Below are positions 47,878-60,317 of a stretch of 64,000 nucleotides of DNA, one piece after another. The stretch spans positions 2,172,501 through 2,236,500 of the forward strand of contig OZ014412.1 of assembly GCA_963965975.1 (NCBI GenBank), in the 5' to 3' direction. Every line of letters begins with the position of its first letter. Within the stretch, counting starts at the first letter, position 1. This DNA comes from Xestospongia bergquistia (lineage: Eukaryota; Porifera; Demospongiae; Haplosclerida; Petrosiidae). The notes below the pieces were generated by a model, which was given only the letters and a program-made list of their open reading frames with translations, searched no databases and was not told the origin of the DNA. Position numbers and translations under genes: made by a program.

Positions 47878-50275
47878 ATGGCAAAAAATAAAAAGACAAT
47901 CTTTCTGATTACTGTGGGACTTTTATTTATTTTAGAGAGACTGAATGTAAATGGTAAATTAATGATTCTGTATTGGTTTCTTATTTCTTTAATACAGCTA
48001 ATATCACTGTACCACCTGTATCAGTATCTGCTATTATTTATACATTGGCTAACTTTACATGTGAGGGTACAGGAGATGTGTTAGAGTGGACAGTAGAGGG
48101 TAATTCACTGACTGATCCCAGTAATCAAGACAGAGAAATGTCAGTAACTACTAACAATATATCAGTTGATGTGTGGTCATCAGTACTAACTATAAGAGCA
48201 CTACCTATTAATGATGGGGTGTATGTTGGATGTACTGTGATTATTATTAATCCACAAGATTTTCTGAAGAAAGGGGCTACTTTAACTGTAAAGGGTTAGT
48301 TTCTTTTCTAAGAATTTCTTATTTTTTATTTATTGACATAAATAACATCATATCAAAATTATATTAACAAATCATAATAATAAAAAATCATCCCAAGATT
48401 GGCATCATTGAAATCATAGATAGAATATAATTTAGTTATATTATTAGTTTCAACTTCAACAGCAATTTTAATCTAAACAATTCATTTTGAATCATTAAAT
48501 GTTGAAATAGTTTATGGGGACCTTTAATCTTGTATAGTCAACAAGATTAAGTTACAAGAAACAAACACAATAGTAATCTAATGAGTTATTTTGAAAGAGA
48601 CTAATATAAACATTGTTCTTTATTCTTTTGATGGAAATAAGGTTTTATTTTATTATATTGGAAATGTTTTGATATTGTGAAGTAAGCTGATAATTACATA
48701 TCAAATTAACTTTATTCTTCAATTTATATTAATGCATACATCTTGTAGGTATTTCGTCTGTCAACAACCTTGATTTGGATTTTACTAACATCCCCTCCTT
48801 AACCTGGTCTCCTCCATCATTTTACTCTGATGATATTACACAAGGAAGTATCACAACATATCATGTTTATATTAAGAGACATGATGGCTTTATAATAGCA
48901 GATACTAATACAACTGATGCATTCTATCAGTTACCTAGTAACCTACCTCACTGTTGACTGCATTTCTTATACTGCCAGTGTCACAGCTTTTATTGAACAA
49001 TACAGTTCACATGATAAAACTATTACTAAAGAAAATACTGGAAGTAAGATTATATTAATTATCTATTCAAGTTATTAATATTTTCATATCAGATTATACT
49101 ATTGATGTACATGAACCTACAATGAAAATCAACAGTTCTATTATACAAATACAATTTCCCATCAAAGTAAGGATTAAGCTGTATAAACTAATTTTGATAA
49201 TTATGAACTTTTCTAGATCAATAGATACCATCATTACCTATGTGATATTATGATATATGGTACAACAAATTATAATAATAAGACAGTATCTTATGATCCT
49301 GTTTATGTTAATGGTACTAAGCAAAGTAAAACAGCTGCAGTACATTATAATATATTTGGTCTACATCCATATCTCAATTATACATTTACTACATATATTA
49401 TGGATTTATTTAATAACACAAAGGATGAAGATCATGTGATATTTTGTGAGTTATTACTTTATATTCTCTAATAATTCTTTCATTATCATCATAGCAACTT
49501 ATCATGTCTAAGGACTCACTTTACAGTACTACTCTGATAATGGATCAGTTTTTGTAGAGTGTAGGTTTGCTGAGAGATCTACTGCTGATGGATATCATGT
49601 GATATTTAGAGAGTCTTCTAAAGGAACTTCAAAGTCTATTAATATATCGAAATCCAGATTAGAGGAGAGTACAGTATACCAGTATATAACTCTACCAGTT
49701 AGTGGTAACTATATTGTGACAGCTTATGATATAGTAGATGGTACTATTATAACTAACCCATCTGTTGTGTATCCTCAAGTACTGGAGTATATCTTACAAC
49801 TACCATCTCCTACTAAGACTGTTATTATTATTAGTAGTAAGTAGTAATGGTACTGTTCTGTATTATAATATATCATTATAGGCACATCAAATGATATGAT
49901 AGTTAGGGTCACTATTGAAACTACTGATATTGCTACTACTGGTATGACATTTCTAGAACCTACTAGTGAAATATCTAATTGTAAGTTTAATATAATTTAT
50001 ATATCATATTGACTGTATGTATTAAGACTATCTCTATTGGATGTTTATTGGTGTATTAACTGTTGAGAATACATTACTGATAACAGTAATAAGTATTTGT
50101 GTTTATTATTGTTGGAGGAGGAGGAACAAATCTATAAATCTCACTAAAGGTATATGATATTATTTATAACAGTAGTACTTTATCTCTCTAATAATCATCT
50201 CAAGATACATATCAAGCTCAGTTGACTGGTGTTACTATACCACTTGACAACATTATACACGATAAGGTGTGTCAC
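47878..50275 (+). pseudogene. Class D receptor pseudogene (copy 13)
   Basis: Signal peptide 47878-47953 and Ig exon 47998-48294 are intact (core Trp, D-x-V-YVGC F-strand). The FN3 exon (from 48749) carries a 4-nt ACCT duplication at 48941-48948. The membrane-proximal exon (from 49497) has an in-frame TAA at 49509-49511. The TM exon has lost its usual acceptor near 50027. The TM and short tail (ENTLLITVISICVYYC, then RRRNKS) are still recognisable. Its tail continuation is cut by two transposons at 50299-53219, after which flank sequence resumes (53220-53300). The first two lesions are shared with the copy at 60318. Confidence 0.8.
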
Positions 50276-50298
50276 TGAATATTTTGGGACCCAAGAGT

Positions 50299-50953
50299 CA
50301 GACATGGGTTCAAGTACATTTCAAAGTACTTAAGTACAATTTAAGTACATAAGAGTTAGTCATATGTACAAGTACAAGTACTCCTACTAGTGATACTATG
50401 GTACTTAAGTACTTCTTAAGTACGTGTAATGGTACTTAAGTAGAAGTACTCCTATAAATAACACTTACAAGTATACGAATACCAAATTTCATGGACCAAT
50501 TAAAAATTAATCTTTATTTATCACGAGGTTCAGTCAGCAAGACAAATGTATACTAAAAAAACTAATTTTCTAGAATCAGAGCACAAGCAAAAGTTATGAA
50601 ATTCATGACTGATGATGATGTATTACAGTACTACACATGTAAATTTGCTATGCATGACCTCTACACTTCAGGTAGCATTTATACATGAGTAACATGACCT
50701 CGTGGAGGTGTTGATTATACAAATGAGCACACAATAAGGATTATGTACTTATAGATACTCAAAATGTACTTAAATGTACTTCTAAGTACTTTAAGTACAA
50801 CAAGTACTTTGAAGTACTAAGGTAAGGACTCAGTATAAGTACAAGTACTACATGTTCAAGACAAATGGACTTAGATACAAGTACAAGTACTCTGATAGGG
50901 TGTACTTATTGTACTTAAGTACAAGTACCATGGTGTACTTGAATCCATGTTTG
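50299..50953. mobile_element. hAT-type MITE made of AAGTACTT-like repeats
   Basis: Terminal inverted repeats start CAGACATGGGTTCAAGTAC (left) with the imperfect complement at the right end. An 8-bp target duplication ccaagagt lies at 50291-50298 and 50954-50961. The interior is a dense array of AGTACTT/AAGTAC units in both orientations, with no ORF. The 8-bp duplication and CAG terminus fit the hAT superfamily. Confidence 0.85.
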
Positions 50954-50970
50954 CCAAGAGTACATTTAAA

Positions 50971-51189
50971 GGGTAACTGAAATGCGTATTTTGAAATTTT
51001 TGAAACTTGGTTATTTGTTAAATAATAATATGATAACATGTAAACCTTACTCCTTTTCTTGAAATGGAACTTTCTTTTGAAATAAAACGAAGTCAAACCT
51101 TGCTGAATCATAAGTCAGCCATCTTCTTCCTGTTTAAGCAGCAAAATCGGCGAAACGCATTATGACATCACAAGATGAACGATGAACAC
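50971..51189 (+). repeat. Left terminal inverted repeat
   Basis: 219 bp, near-identical in reverse complement to 52995-53213. It includes the ATG at 51175. Confidence 0.88.
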
Positions 51190-51925
51190 AATAGTTTCGC
51201 ACTTGTTATAGAGATGGATGTACTTGCTAATGAAGAAACTAGTGGATCTGAACAATATTCAAGTCCAACAATGCAGGATGATTATAGTGAAGATGAAGAT
51301 TCTTTTGCTGGTATTGTTTACCTTATTTATATGAACCAAGTGATAGCCAAGCATCCAGTAATAGTAGTAGTAGTGAAGACTCGGAACTGTCCTCAGAAAG
51401 ACTTTTAAACTTTAATTGGCATAAACATAAATGAAGAATAACGTTTGTAATATATATTATATGTTGATTATAGGTGTGCATGTAGCCACTGTGTAATCAT
51501 GGGTACTTCAAAGGAGTGCATTTGCTGCTAAGAGATTATGAAAATGAATGAGAAAATGGAAGCTGAGATACCTAAACTCCTATGTATTACTGACCATCCA
51601 AGATTTCATGCTGTTTGCTTGAATGTGTGGACATTACAAACTGCGTATTACCAATACTGACAAGAATATGGGTCTGCAACTTTACAATCAACTATTAATG
51701 AGTGAGTGTTATTTGTCTACAAAGATCATGCTATTATATATACTGGACATTCTTTTTGCTTCGTCTAGACATTACAGGTACATAGCATATTGCCAGTTGA
51801 CCAGATGGGTTATGGGATGGCTAGGCAGACATGTTAGAGTGGTATTACTTGCTTGTGCAGATAACAAAATAGGAGAAACACTCCCCTCTGCAAACTATGT
51901 TGGATTTAAATATCTTAATCTTTAA
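51175..51925 (+). pseudogene. P2X7 C-terminal (ballast)-domain-like gene, decayed
   Basis: An acidic/Ser-rich start (DVLANEETSGSEQ, then SEDEDS) is followed, in a shifted frame, by PYLYEPSDSQASS and SSSSEDSELSSERLL. After an intron the Cys-rich core appears: CACSHC, KECICC, CITDHPRFHAVCLN (51475-51657). A second intron follows, then YRYIAYCQLTRWVMGWLGR and VGFKY (51764-51925). This Cys pattern plus the Y-R-x-x-A-Y/W-x-x-G-x-L-G block is that of the intracellular domain of P2X7 receptors and its many invertebrate stand-alone relatives. A frameshift near 51315, TAA at 51529 and TGA at 51658 show decay. No P2X channel part is present. It belongs to the transposon, not to the receptor array. Confidence 0.7.
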
Positions 51926-52351
51926 ACTTAATCAATAATACTAAAACATAGTGTAGTATGCTATGTGATTGTTATATTATTGAATTATATTGTAGAGCAT
52001 TGTACAATTTAATACTAACATTAAACAATAAATTTATTTGCCAAATCTGCTTTCATGCTGACTAATAGCTTCACTTTTGTCAGGATAGTCGTAACTAGAG
52101 CACAAAGGTGGTGGGAGTCTGAAAGTGCTAACACATCTTTCAGATGGCTCTTCCAAGTTTTTCAATATCATTGAGAAAAGATTTTTTACATATTGTATAG
52201 TTGTCTGACAGCCTAACATTAACATGTCATAACAGCTTTAACACAACTGAAATCACGTACCTTTTGATTTCATTTTTTGCTTTTCCTTACTGCTTGATAG
52301 TACTATTGCAATGGAAGTACAATATGAACAAAATCAGTAGAAGTATACACT

Positions 52352-53002
52352 TCAAAACATGCCTGGTAGAGGATCTGATACAAATGAACATGATTCATAT
52401 CCAGGCTCTTCAGATAAATTCGAATGTCCTACTCTTAGCTGAGCTAATTCTTCATCTGTAGCCATACTGGACTCACTCTCATCATCAACCAAATTGGACT
52501 CTTCATCTGATACATCTACTAGCATTTTCACAACCTAAATCAATTCAAACAGTTATAATCCAGTAGTGATAGCTCTTATATATACTTTCAAATTCTCTCT
52601 TCTTTTGTAACGTTCATGTCTACTTGTTGATTTTGACTTCTTTAAATGTGATGCCTCCTTAGTTTGATATTCGCTAACTGGTCTCTTGAAGACTGTTGGG
52701 ATAGCATCAGATTTCAGTTTCATTCTTTTAGATAATCCTAGACTAGCAGCTACAACTACATCAGGCTGGAAACAGTCTTCAATAAAGTGGCAACTACACA
52801 AAAATGAGTACTTGGTTGGTCCTAACCACTCGTCCATGGTTCTCTTTCCTTGCTCAGTCCATTTTATACTGAGTACTGGATCTTTAGGGAATGAAAATAG
52901 ACTCACTCCATCCTTGGCAGTATTACCACAACCAAAAGCAACACATCTCTTAGGTATTTTCCAATAGTTCACACTTCTTACCAGGTGTTGAATAGTGTTC
53001 AT
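52352..53002 (-). CDS. THAP-domain DNA-binding protein of the transposon
   Basis: Two exons (52586-53002 and 52352-52534, 51-bp GT-AG intron) encode 199 aa with no break. Residues about 19-105 form a THAP C2CH zinc finger: RCVAFGCGN (two Cys), a conserved Trp in IKWTEQ, LCSCHF (Cys-x2-His), and the closing DAIPTVF, equivalent to the family's AVPTIF motif. A basic KKSKSTSRHERYKRRE segment follows, probably a nuclear signal, then an acidic end (SDEESNLVDDESESS). THAP domains bind the ends of P- and Kolobok-type transposons in known systems; binding to the TIRs here is inferred. The start lies within the right TIR. 52034-52225 on the same strand has another small frame I do not recognise. Confidence 0.82.
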
Positions 53003-53213
53003 CGTTCATCTTGTGATGTCATATTGCGTTTCGCCGATTTTGCTGCTTAAACAGGAAGAAGATGGCTGACTTGTGATTGAACAAGTTTTGACTTCGTTTT
53101 ATTTCAAAAGAAAGTTCCATTTCAAGAAAAGAAGTAAGGTTTACATGTTATCATATTATTTTTTAACAAATAACCAAGTTTCAAAAATTTCAAAATACGC
53201 ATTTCAGTTACCC
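52995..53213 (-). repeat. Right terminal inverted repeat
   Basis: Counterpart of 50971-51189. It contains the ATG of the THAP gene at 53002. Confidence 0.88.
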
Positions 53214-53441
53214 TTTAAAGTTATGAATATGATTACCTTCTTTTTACTACAGGGTGACTGATCAGGAGCTGACTCTAGAAAAGAGATTATAACACAACAT
53301 TATATAAATAAATGCTATTAATTAGTACATAAAAAACAATATAGTTAAAAAATAGTCAAATTATATTATTTGCTGTTGTGCCTATATATAATGAAATAAT
53401 ATAATTATGATGAATGTAATAGTTACTAATATACTACTTAC

Positions 53442-54121
53442 TGGTAGGAACAATAGTCTCTATAGTAGAAGGTACTAAGATATATTCCAGTACTTGAGGG
53501 TACACAACAGATGGGTTAGTTATAATAGTACAATCTACTATATCATGAGCTGTCACAATATAGTTACCACTAACTGGTAGAGTTACATACTGGTATACTG
53601 TACTCTCCTCTATACTGGATTTAGTCATATTAATAGACTTGACAGTTTCTCTCTAAATATCACATGATATCCATCATCAGTAGATTTCTTAGCAAATTTA
53701 CACTCTACACCAACTGAACCATTATCAGAGTAGTACTGTAGAGTGAGTCCTTGAACATTAATTTAAATTACACTCAATACTTATTTTATTATTAATATTT
53801 AGTGCTCTTATAGTTGGTACTGATGACCACACATCAACTGATATATTGTTAGTAGTTACTGATATCTCTCTGTCTTGATTACTGGGATCAGTGAGTAAAT
53901 TACTACCTACTGTCCATGACAATATATCTCCTGTACCCTCACAGGTAAATTTAGGTAGTGTATAAAGTTAAGCAGACACTGATAAAGGAGCTACTGTGAT
54001 ATCTATAATATAATAAAAATAAACTCATAGAAATTGACCTTTTAAACTTACTAGTTCCATTTACAGAAATGGTAATGAGAAGGAAGATAAATAAAAGTTC
54101 CTTAAAGATAACTTCATCCAT
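53442..54121 (-). pseudogene. Collapsed class A receptor relic
   Basis: A membrane-proximal exon (53442-53757, with a small deletion near 53648) is joined directly to the 5' part of an Ig exon (about 53760-54003). A signal-peptide exon follows (54052-54121). FN3 exons 3-5 are deleted and no tail exons remain, because the transposons lie to the left. It sits divergently 0.43 kb from the intact class B gene at 54557, so it is the dead partner of a pair. Confidence 0.8.
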
Positions 54122-54457
54122 ATCTATTTGGCAATGAACAGGCTATCATTCATGAATATTATTAAAATAAAAATGACAAAAATAAAAAATAGGAATACAA
54201 AAACAAGGACAAAGTATTAATTAAAAAGTCACAAATAGATACTTGGGTATATTTATAGCTGTTAGGGTAAACAGATTTTATTCTACTTGCAAAAGATATG
54301 CAGCCCTAGACGATACTTTATATGGAGAAAGTAGAGGGTACTGGTATATATGGAACATGTTTAATGAACTAAACAAATTAAATTATTTATAACTCCATGT
54401 TTATATAAAGGTATCTTTTCATTATTTTTTGATTGAAACAAAGGGTGGATCTATTTG

Positions 54458-54470
54458 GTTGCATAGCAAT
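54458..54470 (+). promoter_or_regulatory. Palindromic promoter site (GTTGCATAGCAAT)
   Basis: 99 bp upstream of the ATG at 54557. Confidence 0.4.
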
Positions 54471-54556
54471 TTTGTGACAATGACTATCATTATAATATTG
54501 TAAATATAATTATAAATTTCCATTTTGAGAATAGATTTTTGCAAGGACTGCAAACT

Positions 54557-57491
54557 ATGGCAACAAATGAAAAGGCAATCTTCCTGACTGTTGTGGGACT
54601 TTTATTTACTCTTGGAGAGACTGATAGTAAATGATAAATTAATACTCCTGTAATATCTTTCTTTAATACAGCTAGCATCACATCACCACCTGCATCAGTG
54701 TCTGCTATAATTTATACATTAGCTAACTTTACATGTGAAGGCACAGGAGATGTGTTGGAGTGGACAGTACAGGGTAATTCACTCACTGATCCCAGTAATC
54801 AAGACAGAGAGATATCAGTAACTACTAACAATATATCAGTTGATGTGTGGTCATCAGTACTAACTATAAGAGCACTACCTATTAATAATGGGATCAATGT
54901 TGGATGTATTGTAATTGGTTTTAATTCACAAGCTTTTCAGAAAAAAGGTGCCACTTTAACAGTGAAAGGTTAGTTTCTACTATAAGACTTTATTACTTTT
55001 TATATTAATTGATTATATATATAATCACACAATAATTAACAAAATTATAATTGTAAATAATCATCCTAAGATTGGCATTATTAAAATCATACACAGAGTA
55101 TAATTTAGTGATATTATTAGCTTCAACTTCAACAGTAATTGAACTCTAAACAAATCTTTTCAAATCATTATATGCTGAAATAGTCTATTCTGTTATGTAT
55201 TCTGCGTCTACCAACTGATAGAGTTATTTGAAAGAAGCTATCTAATGAACATTATTGTTATTTTAATAATTTTGGTAGAAATTAAACTTATTATTTTGTA
55301 GATAATGTTTTGATATAGTGAAGTAAGCTGATAAATTAAATATCAACTCAACATGAACAATTTATACCAATGCATACATTTTGTAGGTATTTCATCTGTT
55401 GAACACCTTGATTTGAATTTTGCTAACATTGCCTTCTTAATCTGGTCTCCTCCGTCATTTTATTCTGATGATATTCCACAAGGAAGTATCACAACATATC
55501 ATGTTTATATTAAGAGTAAAGATGGCTTTATAATAGCAGATACTAATACAACTGATACATTCTATCAGTTACCTAGTAACCTCACAGTTGACTGTAATTC
55601 TTATAATGTCAGTATCAGAGCTTTTATTGAACAATACAGTTCACATGATAAAACTATTATTAAAGAAAATACTGGAAGTAAGACTGTATTAATTATTAAT
55701 ATATTCTATTAAAGTTATTGATATTTTTATATCAGATTATACTATTGATGTACAGGAACCTATAGTGAAAATCAACAGTTCTATTATACAAGTACAATTT
55801 CCCATCAAAGTAAGGACTAAACTGTATAAACTAATGTTGATAATTATGAACTTTTCTAGATCAATAGATACTATCATGACCTATGTGATAGTAAAATATA
55901 TGGTATAACAAATTATAATAATAATACAGTATCTTATGATCCTGTTTATATTAATGGCACTAAAGAAAATGAAACAACTAGTGTATATTATAATATAACT
56001 GGTCTACATCCTTATCTCAACTATACATTTACTGTATATATTATGGATTTATATAACAACACAAAAAATGAAGATAGTTTTATATTTTGTAAGTTATTAG
56101 TTTGTATTTCCCAACAATTCCTTTATTATCACCATAGCAACATATCATGTCCAAGGACTCACTCTACAGTACTACTCTGATAATGGATCGGTTGTTGTAG
56201 AGTGTAGATTTGCTGAGAGATCTACTGCTGATGGATGTCATGTAACATTTAGAGAGTCTTCTAAAGGAACTTCAAAGTCTATTAATATATCTAAATCCAG
56301 TATAGAGGAGAGTACAGTATACCAGTATATAACTCTACCAGTTAGTGGTAACTATATTGTGACAGCTTATGATATAGTAGATGGTACTATTATAACTAAC
56401 CCATCTGTTGTGTACCCTCAAGTACTGGAGTATATCTTACAACTACCATCTCCTACTGAGACTGTTAATACTACCAGTAAATAGTGTATATTACTCTGTT
56501 TTATGATGACTCCTTAATAGGTACTGAATCAAGTGATATGATGACCATCCTATTATTCTCTATTGACACAATCTCTCTGACAAGTGACATTACTAGTACT
56601 GCTGTTATAGTGACTTCAGTAGAACCTACTAGTGGTACATCAAGTAAATCAAATACATTAATTATTTTTGTCAATTAGCGACCAAACAGTCTGTGCTCAT
56701 AATTGCTACTAGTAGTGTAGTTGGTGGTATATTCATAATTATTATTGTTACTATAATAGTGATAGTCATATTATATTTGAAGAAGAGAAGACATGAAGCT
56801 GAAGGTAAGGATAAATTCTGGACTACATTAATATCTTATATATACATGTGTTCTATAGGTAAAGAACAAGATAATAGAAAAGGTAGTCTGTTGTAAGTTA
56901 ACTTTTTTTCATTGATTTTAGTAGATACAGGTTTATATCCATTAACAAATATTGCTCTAAAACCAAAGGACATTGAAAAGAACACAGCCGGTACATATAT
57001 ATTTATTTACATATTTTAATCATTTTATAACACAACCTTTCAAACCTACAGATAGAGATGGTCCTATTTCCAGACCAGAGCAAAACCAAACATCATTTAA
57101 GACCTGCATATGGCCTCGTGTTAAGTCTTTTTTGACCTTTTCCAATGTCTTTTCAGAATCCCAGACTGATGTTAATAGACAGAAACATTTGATTAGTAAA
57201 GTCTTTAATAACTATAAAAGTCATGAACAAGTACATGACTCACGTCTATGGCAACTAGCTGAAGAGATGGCTAAATTTGATCTCATTCCTCCAGAACTTG
57301 CATTCAAATCACCTTCATTTGAAGATATCTGTGATAACTTTATTGAGAAAATGGAATTATCTCCTGATGTAAACTATCAATGCAAGATGTTCCTAAAAAT
57401 ATGTTCTGAATTTAATGGCAGTCATATTGCAATTGCTGGTAGAGATATTAGACGTGATTTAAGGAGTGAAGGTGTGATCATAAATATGTGA
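54557..57491 (+). CDS. Ig/FN3 receptor with class B C-terminal domain (copy 14)
   Basis: Eleven exons, 54557-54626, 54672-54968, 55387-55677, 55736-55809, 55860-56088, 56138-56476, 56521-56643, 56679-56804, 56859-56882, 56931-56990, 57052-57491, splice in frame to 690 aa. Signal peptide MATNEKAIFLTVVGLLFTL, Ig (core Trp LEW, NNGINVGC F-strand), FN3 with SPPSFYSDDIPQGS, FN3-like, membrane-proximal domain, stalk, TM (VVGGIFIIIIVTIIVIVILY), KKRRHE. The cytoplasmic linker includes a 24-nt micro-exon, followed by the class B domain of about 107 residues (encoded at 57168-57488). It is the cleanest class B copy and a good reference for the family. It is divergent from a dead class A relic. Confidence 0.88.
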
Positions 57492-58299
57492 ACTGTAATT
57501 AAAACTATTCAACATTAGAATACAGTTTGGTGTGTTTTAGCATCTCTTACCTCCTATGAATTTTTACTTAAGATTAGACGTTTTAAAAACAAGACATTTT
57601 GTTTCTATGCAATTTATTTGAAAATAATAAATTTAAATCGTTCATAAGTTAAGAGTCTATATAATATACATATTCACATTGTGTTACACTAGAACAGTCC
57701 ACATCCATTATTGGAAGAAAAGATACAAAAGGAATTGGTTTAGAGATGATTCTGGCTCTTCCGAGCAGCTGAAATAAATCATGATGAGGTATGTTACTTC
57801 ACGACTAGTTAAACAAAATATGCATCATAACTTTTCGATGCCCTAACTGAACATAATTATATTTATAGTTCCTGTTTTGAAAGCTGACAGTGTATATTAT
57901 TAATAGTTATGAATATGATTACCTTCTTTTTACTTTACTACAGGGTGGGGCAGATGACTCTTTTTAAAAAAGATTATAAGTTAACATTATATTATATTAA
58001 AAAATGTTAATAATCGTTTATACAAACATTAAAAAATTATCAGCTGTGAAAAATATATAATACACTAGTGAGTAGCTATAATATATATAATGTATGTACT
58101 ATATTCTATAAATATGTATAATATAATGACATAAGAACATACCAAACAGATCAGTCTGATGAAGAAGACATTCCACCTAGTAACATATAAATCTACTGAC
58201 CAACATACATTACTGGACAGAGACTTAAGACCACCATATAGAATATAACATATCCTGTAGATCTACATAATTATCATAAAAAGTGTTTATATAATAATA
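57492..58299. other. 3' flank of copy 14 with tail-exon remnants
   Basis: No complete gene. A GATGAG/gtatg donor-like site near 57788 and a ctacag/GGTGGGG acceptor-like site near 57951 match the class D 3' exon junctions of copy 5, so a class D tail end was once here. The rest is AT-rich. Confidence 0.4.
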
Positions 58300-58701
58300 A
58301 TTAAATAATGAAAATAATATTGTCATTACCATCTAATGACAGAAGGAGTAAATGAATAATGATAATAACAATTGATGGAACAATTGATATAAGTACATAA
58401 TAATGTTGTATTAGTATATGTTCACTAATATAATATATTACTATTATTATTATTAAGTACTCCACTAAAAAGTTGACAGTTGTAGTAATGAAAGTGGAAC
58501 TATTTACTTGAGTGATTCTGGTCAATGACTTTATACTGAATAAAGTCGTAATTTCTATTGTTGCATCAAAAACAGTTATCATAACACTGACATTATTAAT
58601 AAAAAGGAGCGTTTAATATAAAAAGAATAACAATAAATAATGTTTTAATCTATATACTTTGAATAATAGAATTATATAACAGAACTTTAGTGAAGTCAAT
58701 G

Positions 58702-59834
58702 TTAATGTGATGTTGATGATGTACTGACTATTACATTTTCATAGTCAGCAGTACATGTCCTACTAGGTTGTACTGTTATATATGATGGATTACTCTCTAA
58801 CTCCACTCTTCTACTTCTCATCTCAAGTATATGTACTATATATGTGTATAACAATGATAATACATGATGAAGTTAAACAATATAGTTTACCTTCATCGTA
58901 TGCAGGATTATGAGTAATAGCTCTCTGATCAACTATATAAAATTATATGAAAATATTAGTTTATAACATTTTTCGTACCTCCAACTTCATATTGCTGTCT
59001 CTTCTTCTTCCTCCAATATACAGTAATACTAGTAGTTATCACTATTATAACAATAACAATTATTATTACAATACTGACTGTACTACTAGTAATAGTAATT
59101 AAGATGAACACAGACTGATTGGTAGCTATATTTAACACAGATCTGATAAAATATTTATTAATGATATATTTACTTAAAAAATAGGAGGTTTTACTGAGTG
59201 TACTGATGTCATCATCAAAGCTGTACTAGTGACATCACTGATCAACACAGAGACTGTGGGGTCTCATCATTTAATATTGTACCTGGTAATATATTATATA
59301 GAACAGTACACAATAGTCAGTATATATTATTTACTTGTAGTAATAACAGTCTCAGTAGGAGATGGTAATAGTAATATATATTCCAGTACTTGAGGGTACA
59401 CAACAGATGGGTTAGTTATAATAGTACCATCAATTATATCAAGAGCTGTCACAGTATATCTACCACTAACTGGTAGAGTTATATACTGGTATACTGTACT
59501 CTCATCTATACTGGATTTACTCATATCGATAGACTTTACAATTCCTTTAGAAAACTCTCTAAATTTCACATGACATCCATCAGCAGTAGATCTCTCAGCA
59601 AACCTACACTCTACAACAACTGATCCATTATCAGAGTAATACTGTAGAGTGAGTCCTTGAACATGATAGGTTGCTATAAGAAATATTGCTCATAATAAGA
59701 TGATAAACTTGCTAACTCACTAAACATAGAAATAAACCCATGGAAATTAATCATTTAAACTTACTAGTTCCATTTACAGACATAACAAAGAGAAGGAAGA
59801 TAAGTAAAATTTCCTTTAAGATAACTTCATCCAT
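58702..59834 (-). pseudogene. Class A receptor with ectodomain deletion (copy 15)
   Basis: Tail exon (ADYENV, end TSSTSH), TM, stalk and membrane-proximal exons are followed directly by the signal-peptide exon (about 59765-59834). Ig, FN3 and FN3-like exons are deleted, with a junction near 59720 inside old intron sequence. Signal peptide to membrane-proximal domain is phase-compatible, but the stalk exon has the same two extra C (near 59260) as copy 12 and goes out of frame. Confidence 0.8.
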
Positions 59835-60217
59835 ATCTATTTGACAGTGAACAGGCTATCACTCATGAATACTATTGTAATAGAACCACAGGAAGTGTGT
59901 AATACATTTTGATTTAATTACAGTAAATAATGACTTGACAAATTTATCGTTTAGGAATACAGCAACAAGACAAAGTATAAATTGAAATATCACTTATTGA
60001 TACTAGGATATATTTATAGCGGTCAGTGTAAACAGATTTTTTCTACTTATAAAAGATATGCAGCTATAGATTAACTTTATACAAAGAAAGAAGGTACTGT
60101 TATATATTATGGAACATGCTTAAAGAACTAAACAAATTAAATTATTTATAACTCCATGTTCATATAAAGGTATGTTTTCATTATTGTTGACTGAAGCAAT
60201 GGGCGGATTTATTTTTG

Positions 60218-60230
60218 GTTGCATAGCAAT
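60218..60230 (+). promoter_or_regulatory. Palindromic promoter site (GTTGCATAGCAAT)
   Basis: 100 bp upstream of the ATG at 60318. Identical in context to 47778. Confidence 0.4.
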
Positions 60231-60317
60231 TTCTTGTGACAATGACTATCATTATAATGTTGTAAATATAATTATGACTTTCCATTTTGAGAATAGATTT
60301 TTGCAAGAACGACATCT

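Larger units (their letters stand above)
45011..49600. repeat. Duplicated head-to-head pair, unit 1
   Basis: The block containing copies 12 and 13 is repeated at 58300-61880, with the same order, orientation and spacing and with shared lesions. Unit 2 has lost internal pieces. Confidence 0.85.
50971..53213. mobile_element. TTAA-type DNA transposon with THAP and P2X7-like genes
   Basis: 219-bp terminal inverted repeats (50971-51189 and 52995-53213) begin GGGTAACTGAAATGCG and are flanked on both sides by TTTAAA, so a TTAA target duplication is likely. Between them are two divergent-facing genes, each with its start codon at the inner end of a TIR: a decayed P2X7 C-terminal-like gene (+) and an intact THAP-domain gene (-). 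TTAA duplications together with THAP proteins are features of the Kolobok superfamily. That classification is inference, because no DDE transposase is present here. Confidence 0.8.

Noticed and set aside
50299..50953. Dense short repeats as a CRISPR-like array
   Set aside because: The units are irregular, in both orientations and without uniform spacers, and the stretch is bounded by TIRs and an 8-bp duplication. It is a eukaryotic MITE.
50848..51111. Frames in the transposon ends (also 53073-53261)
   Set aside because: They are mirror-image frames in the two TIRs and do not look like protein.
51175..51925. A true P2X channel gene
   Set aside because: No channel ectodomain or TM helices. 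Only the intracellular-domain-like part is present, with frame breaks, inside a transposon.
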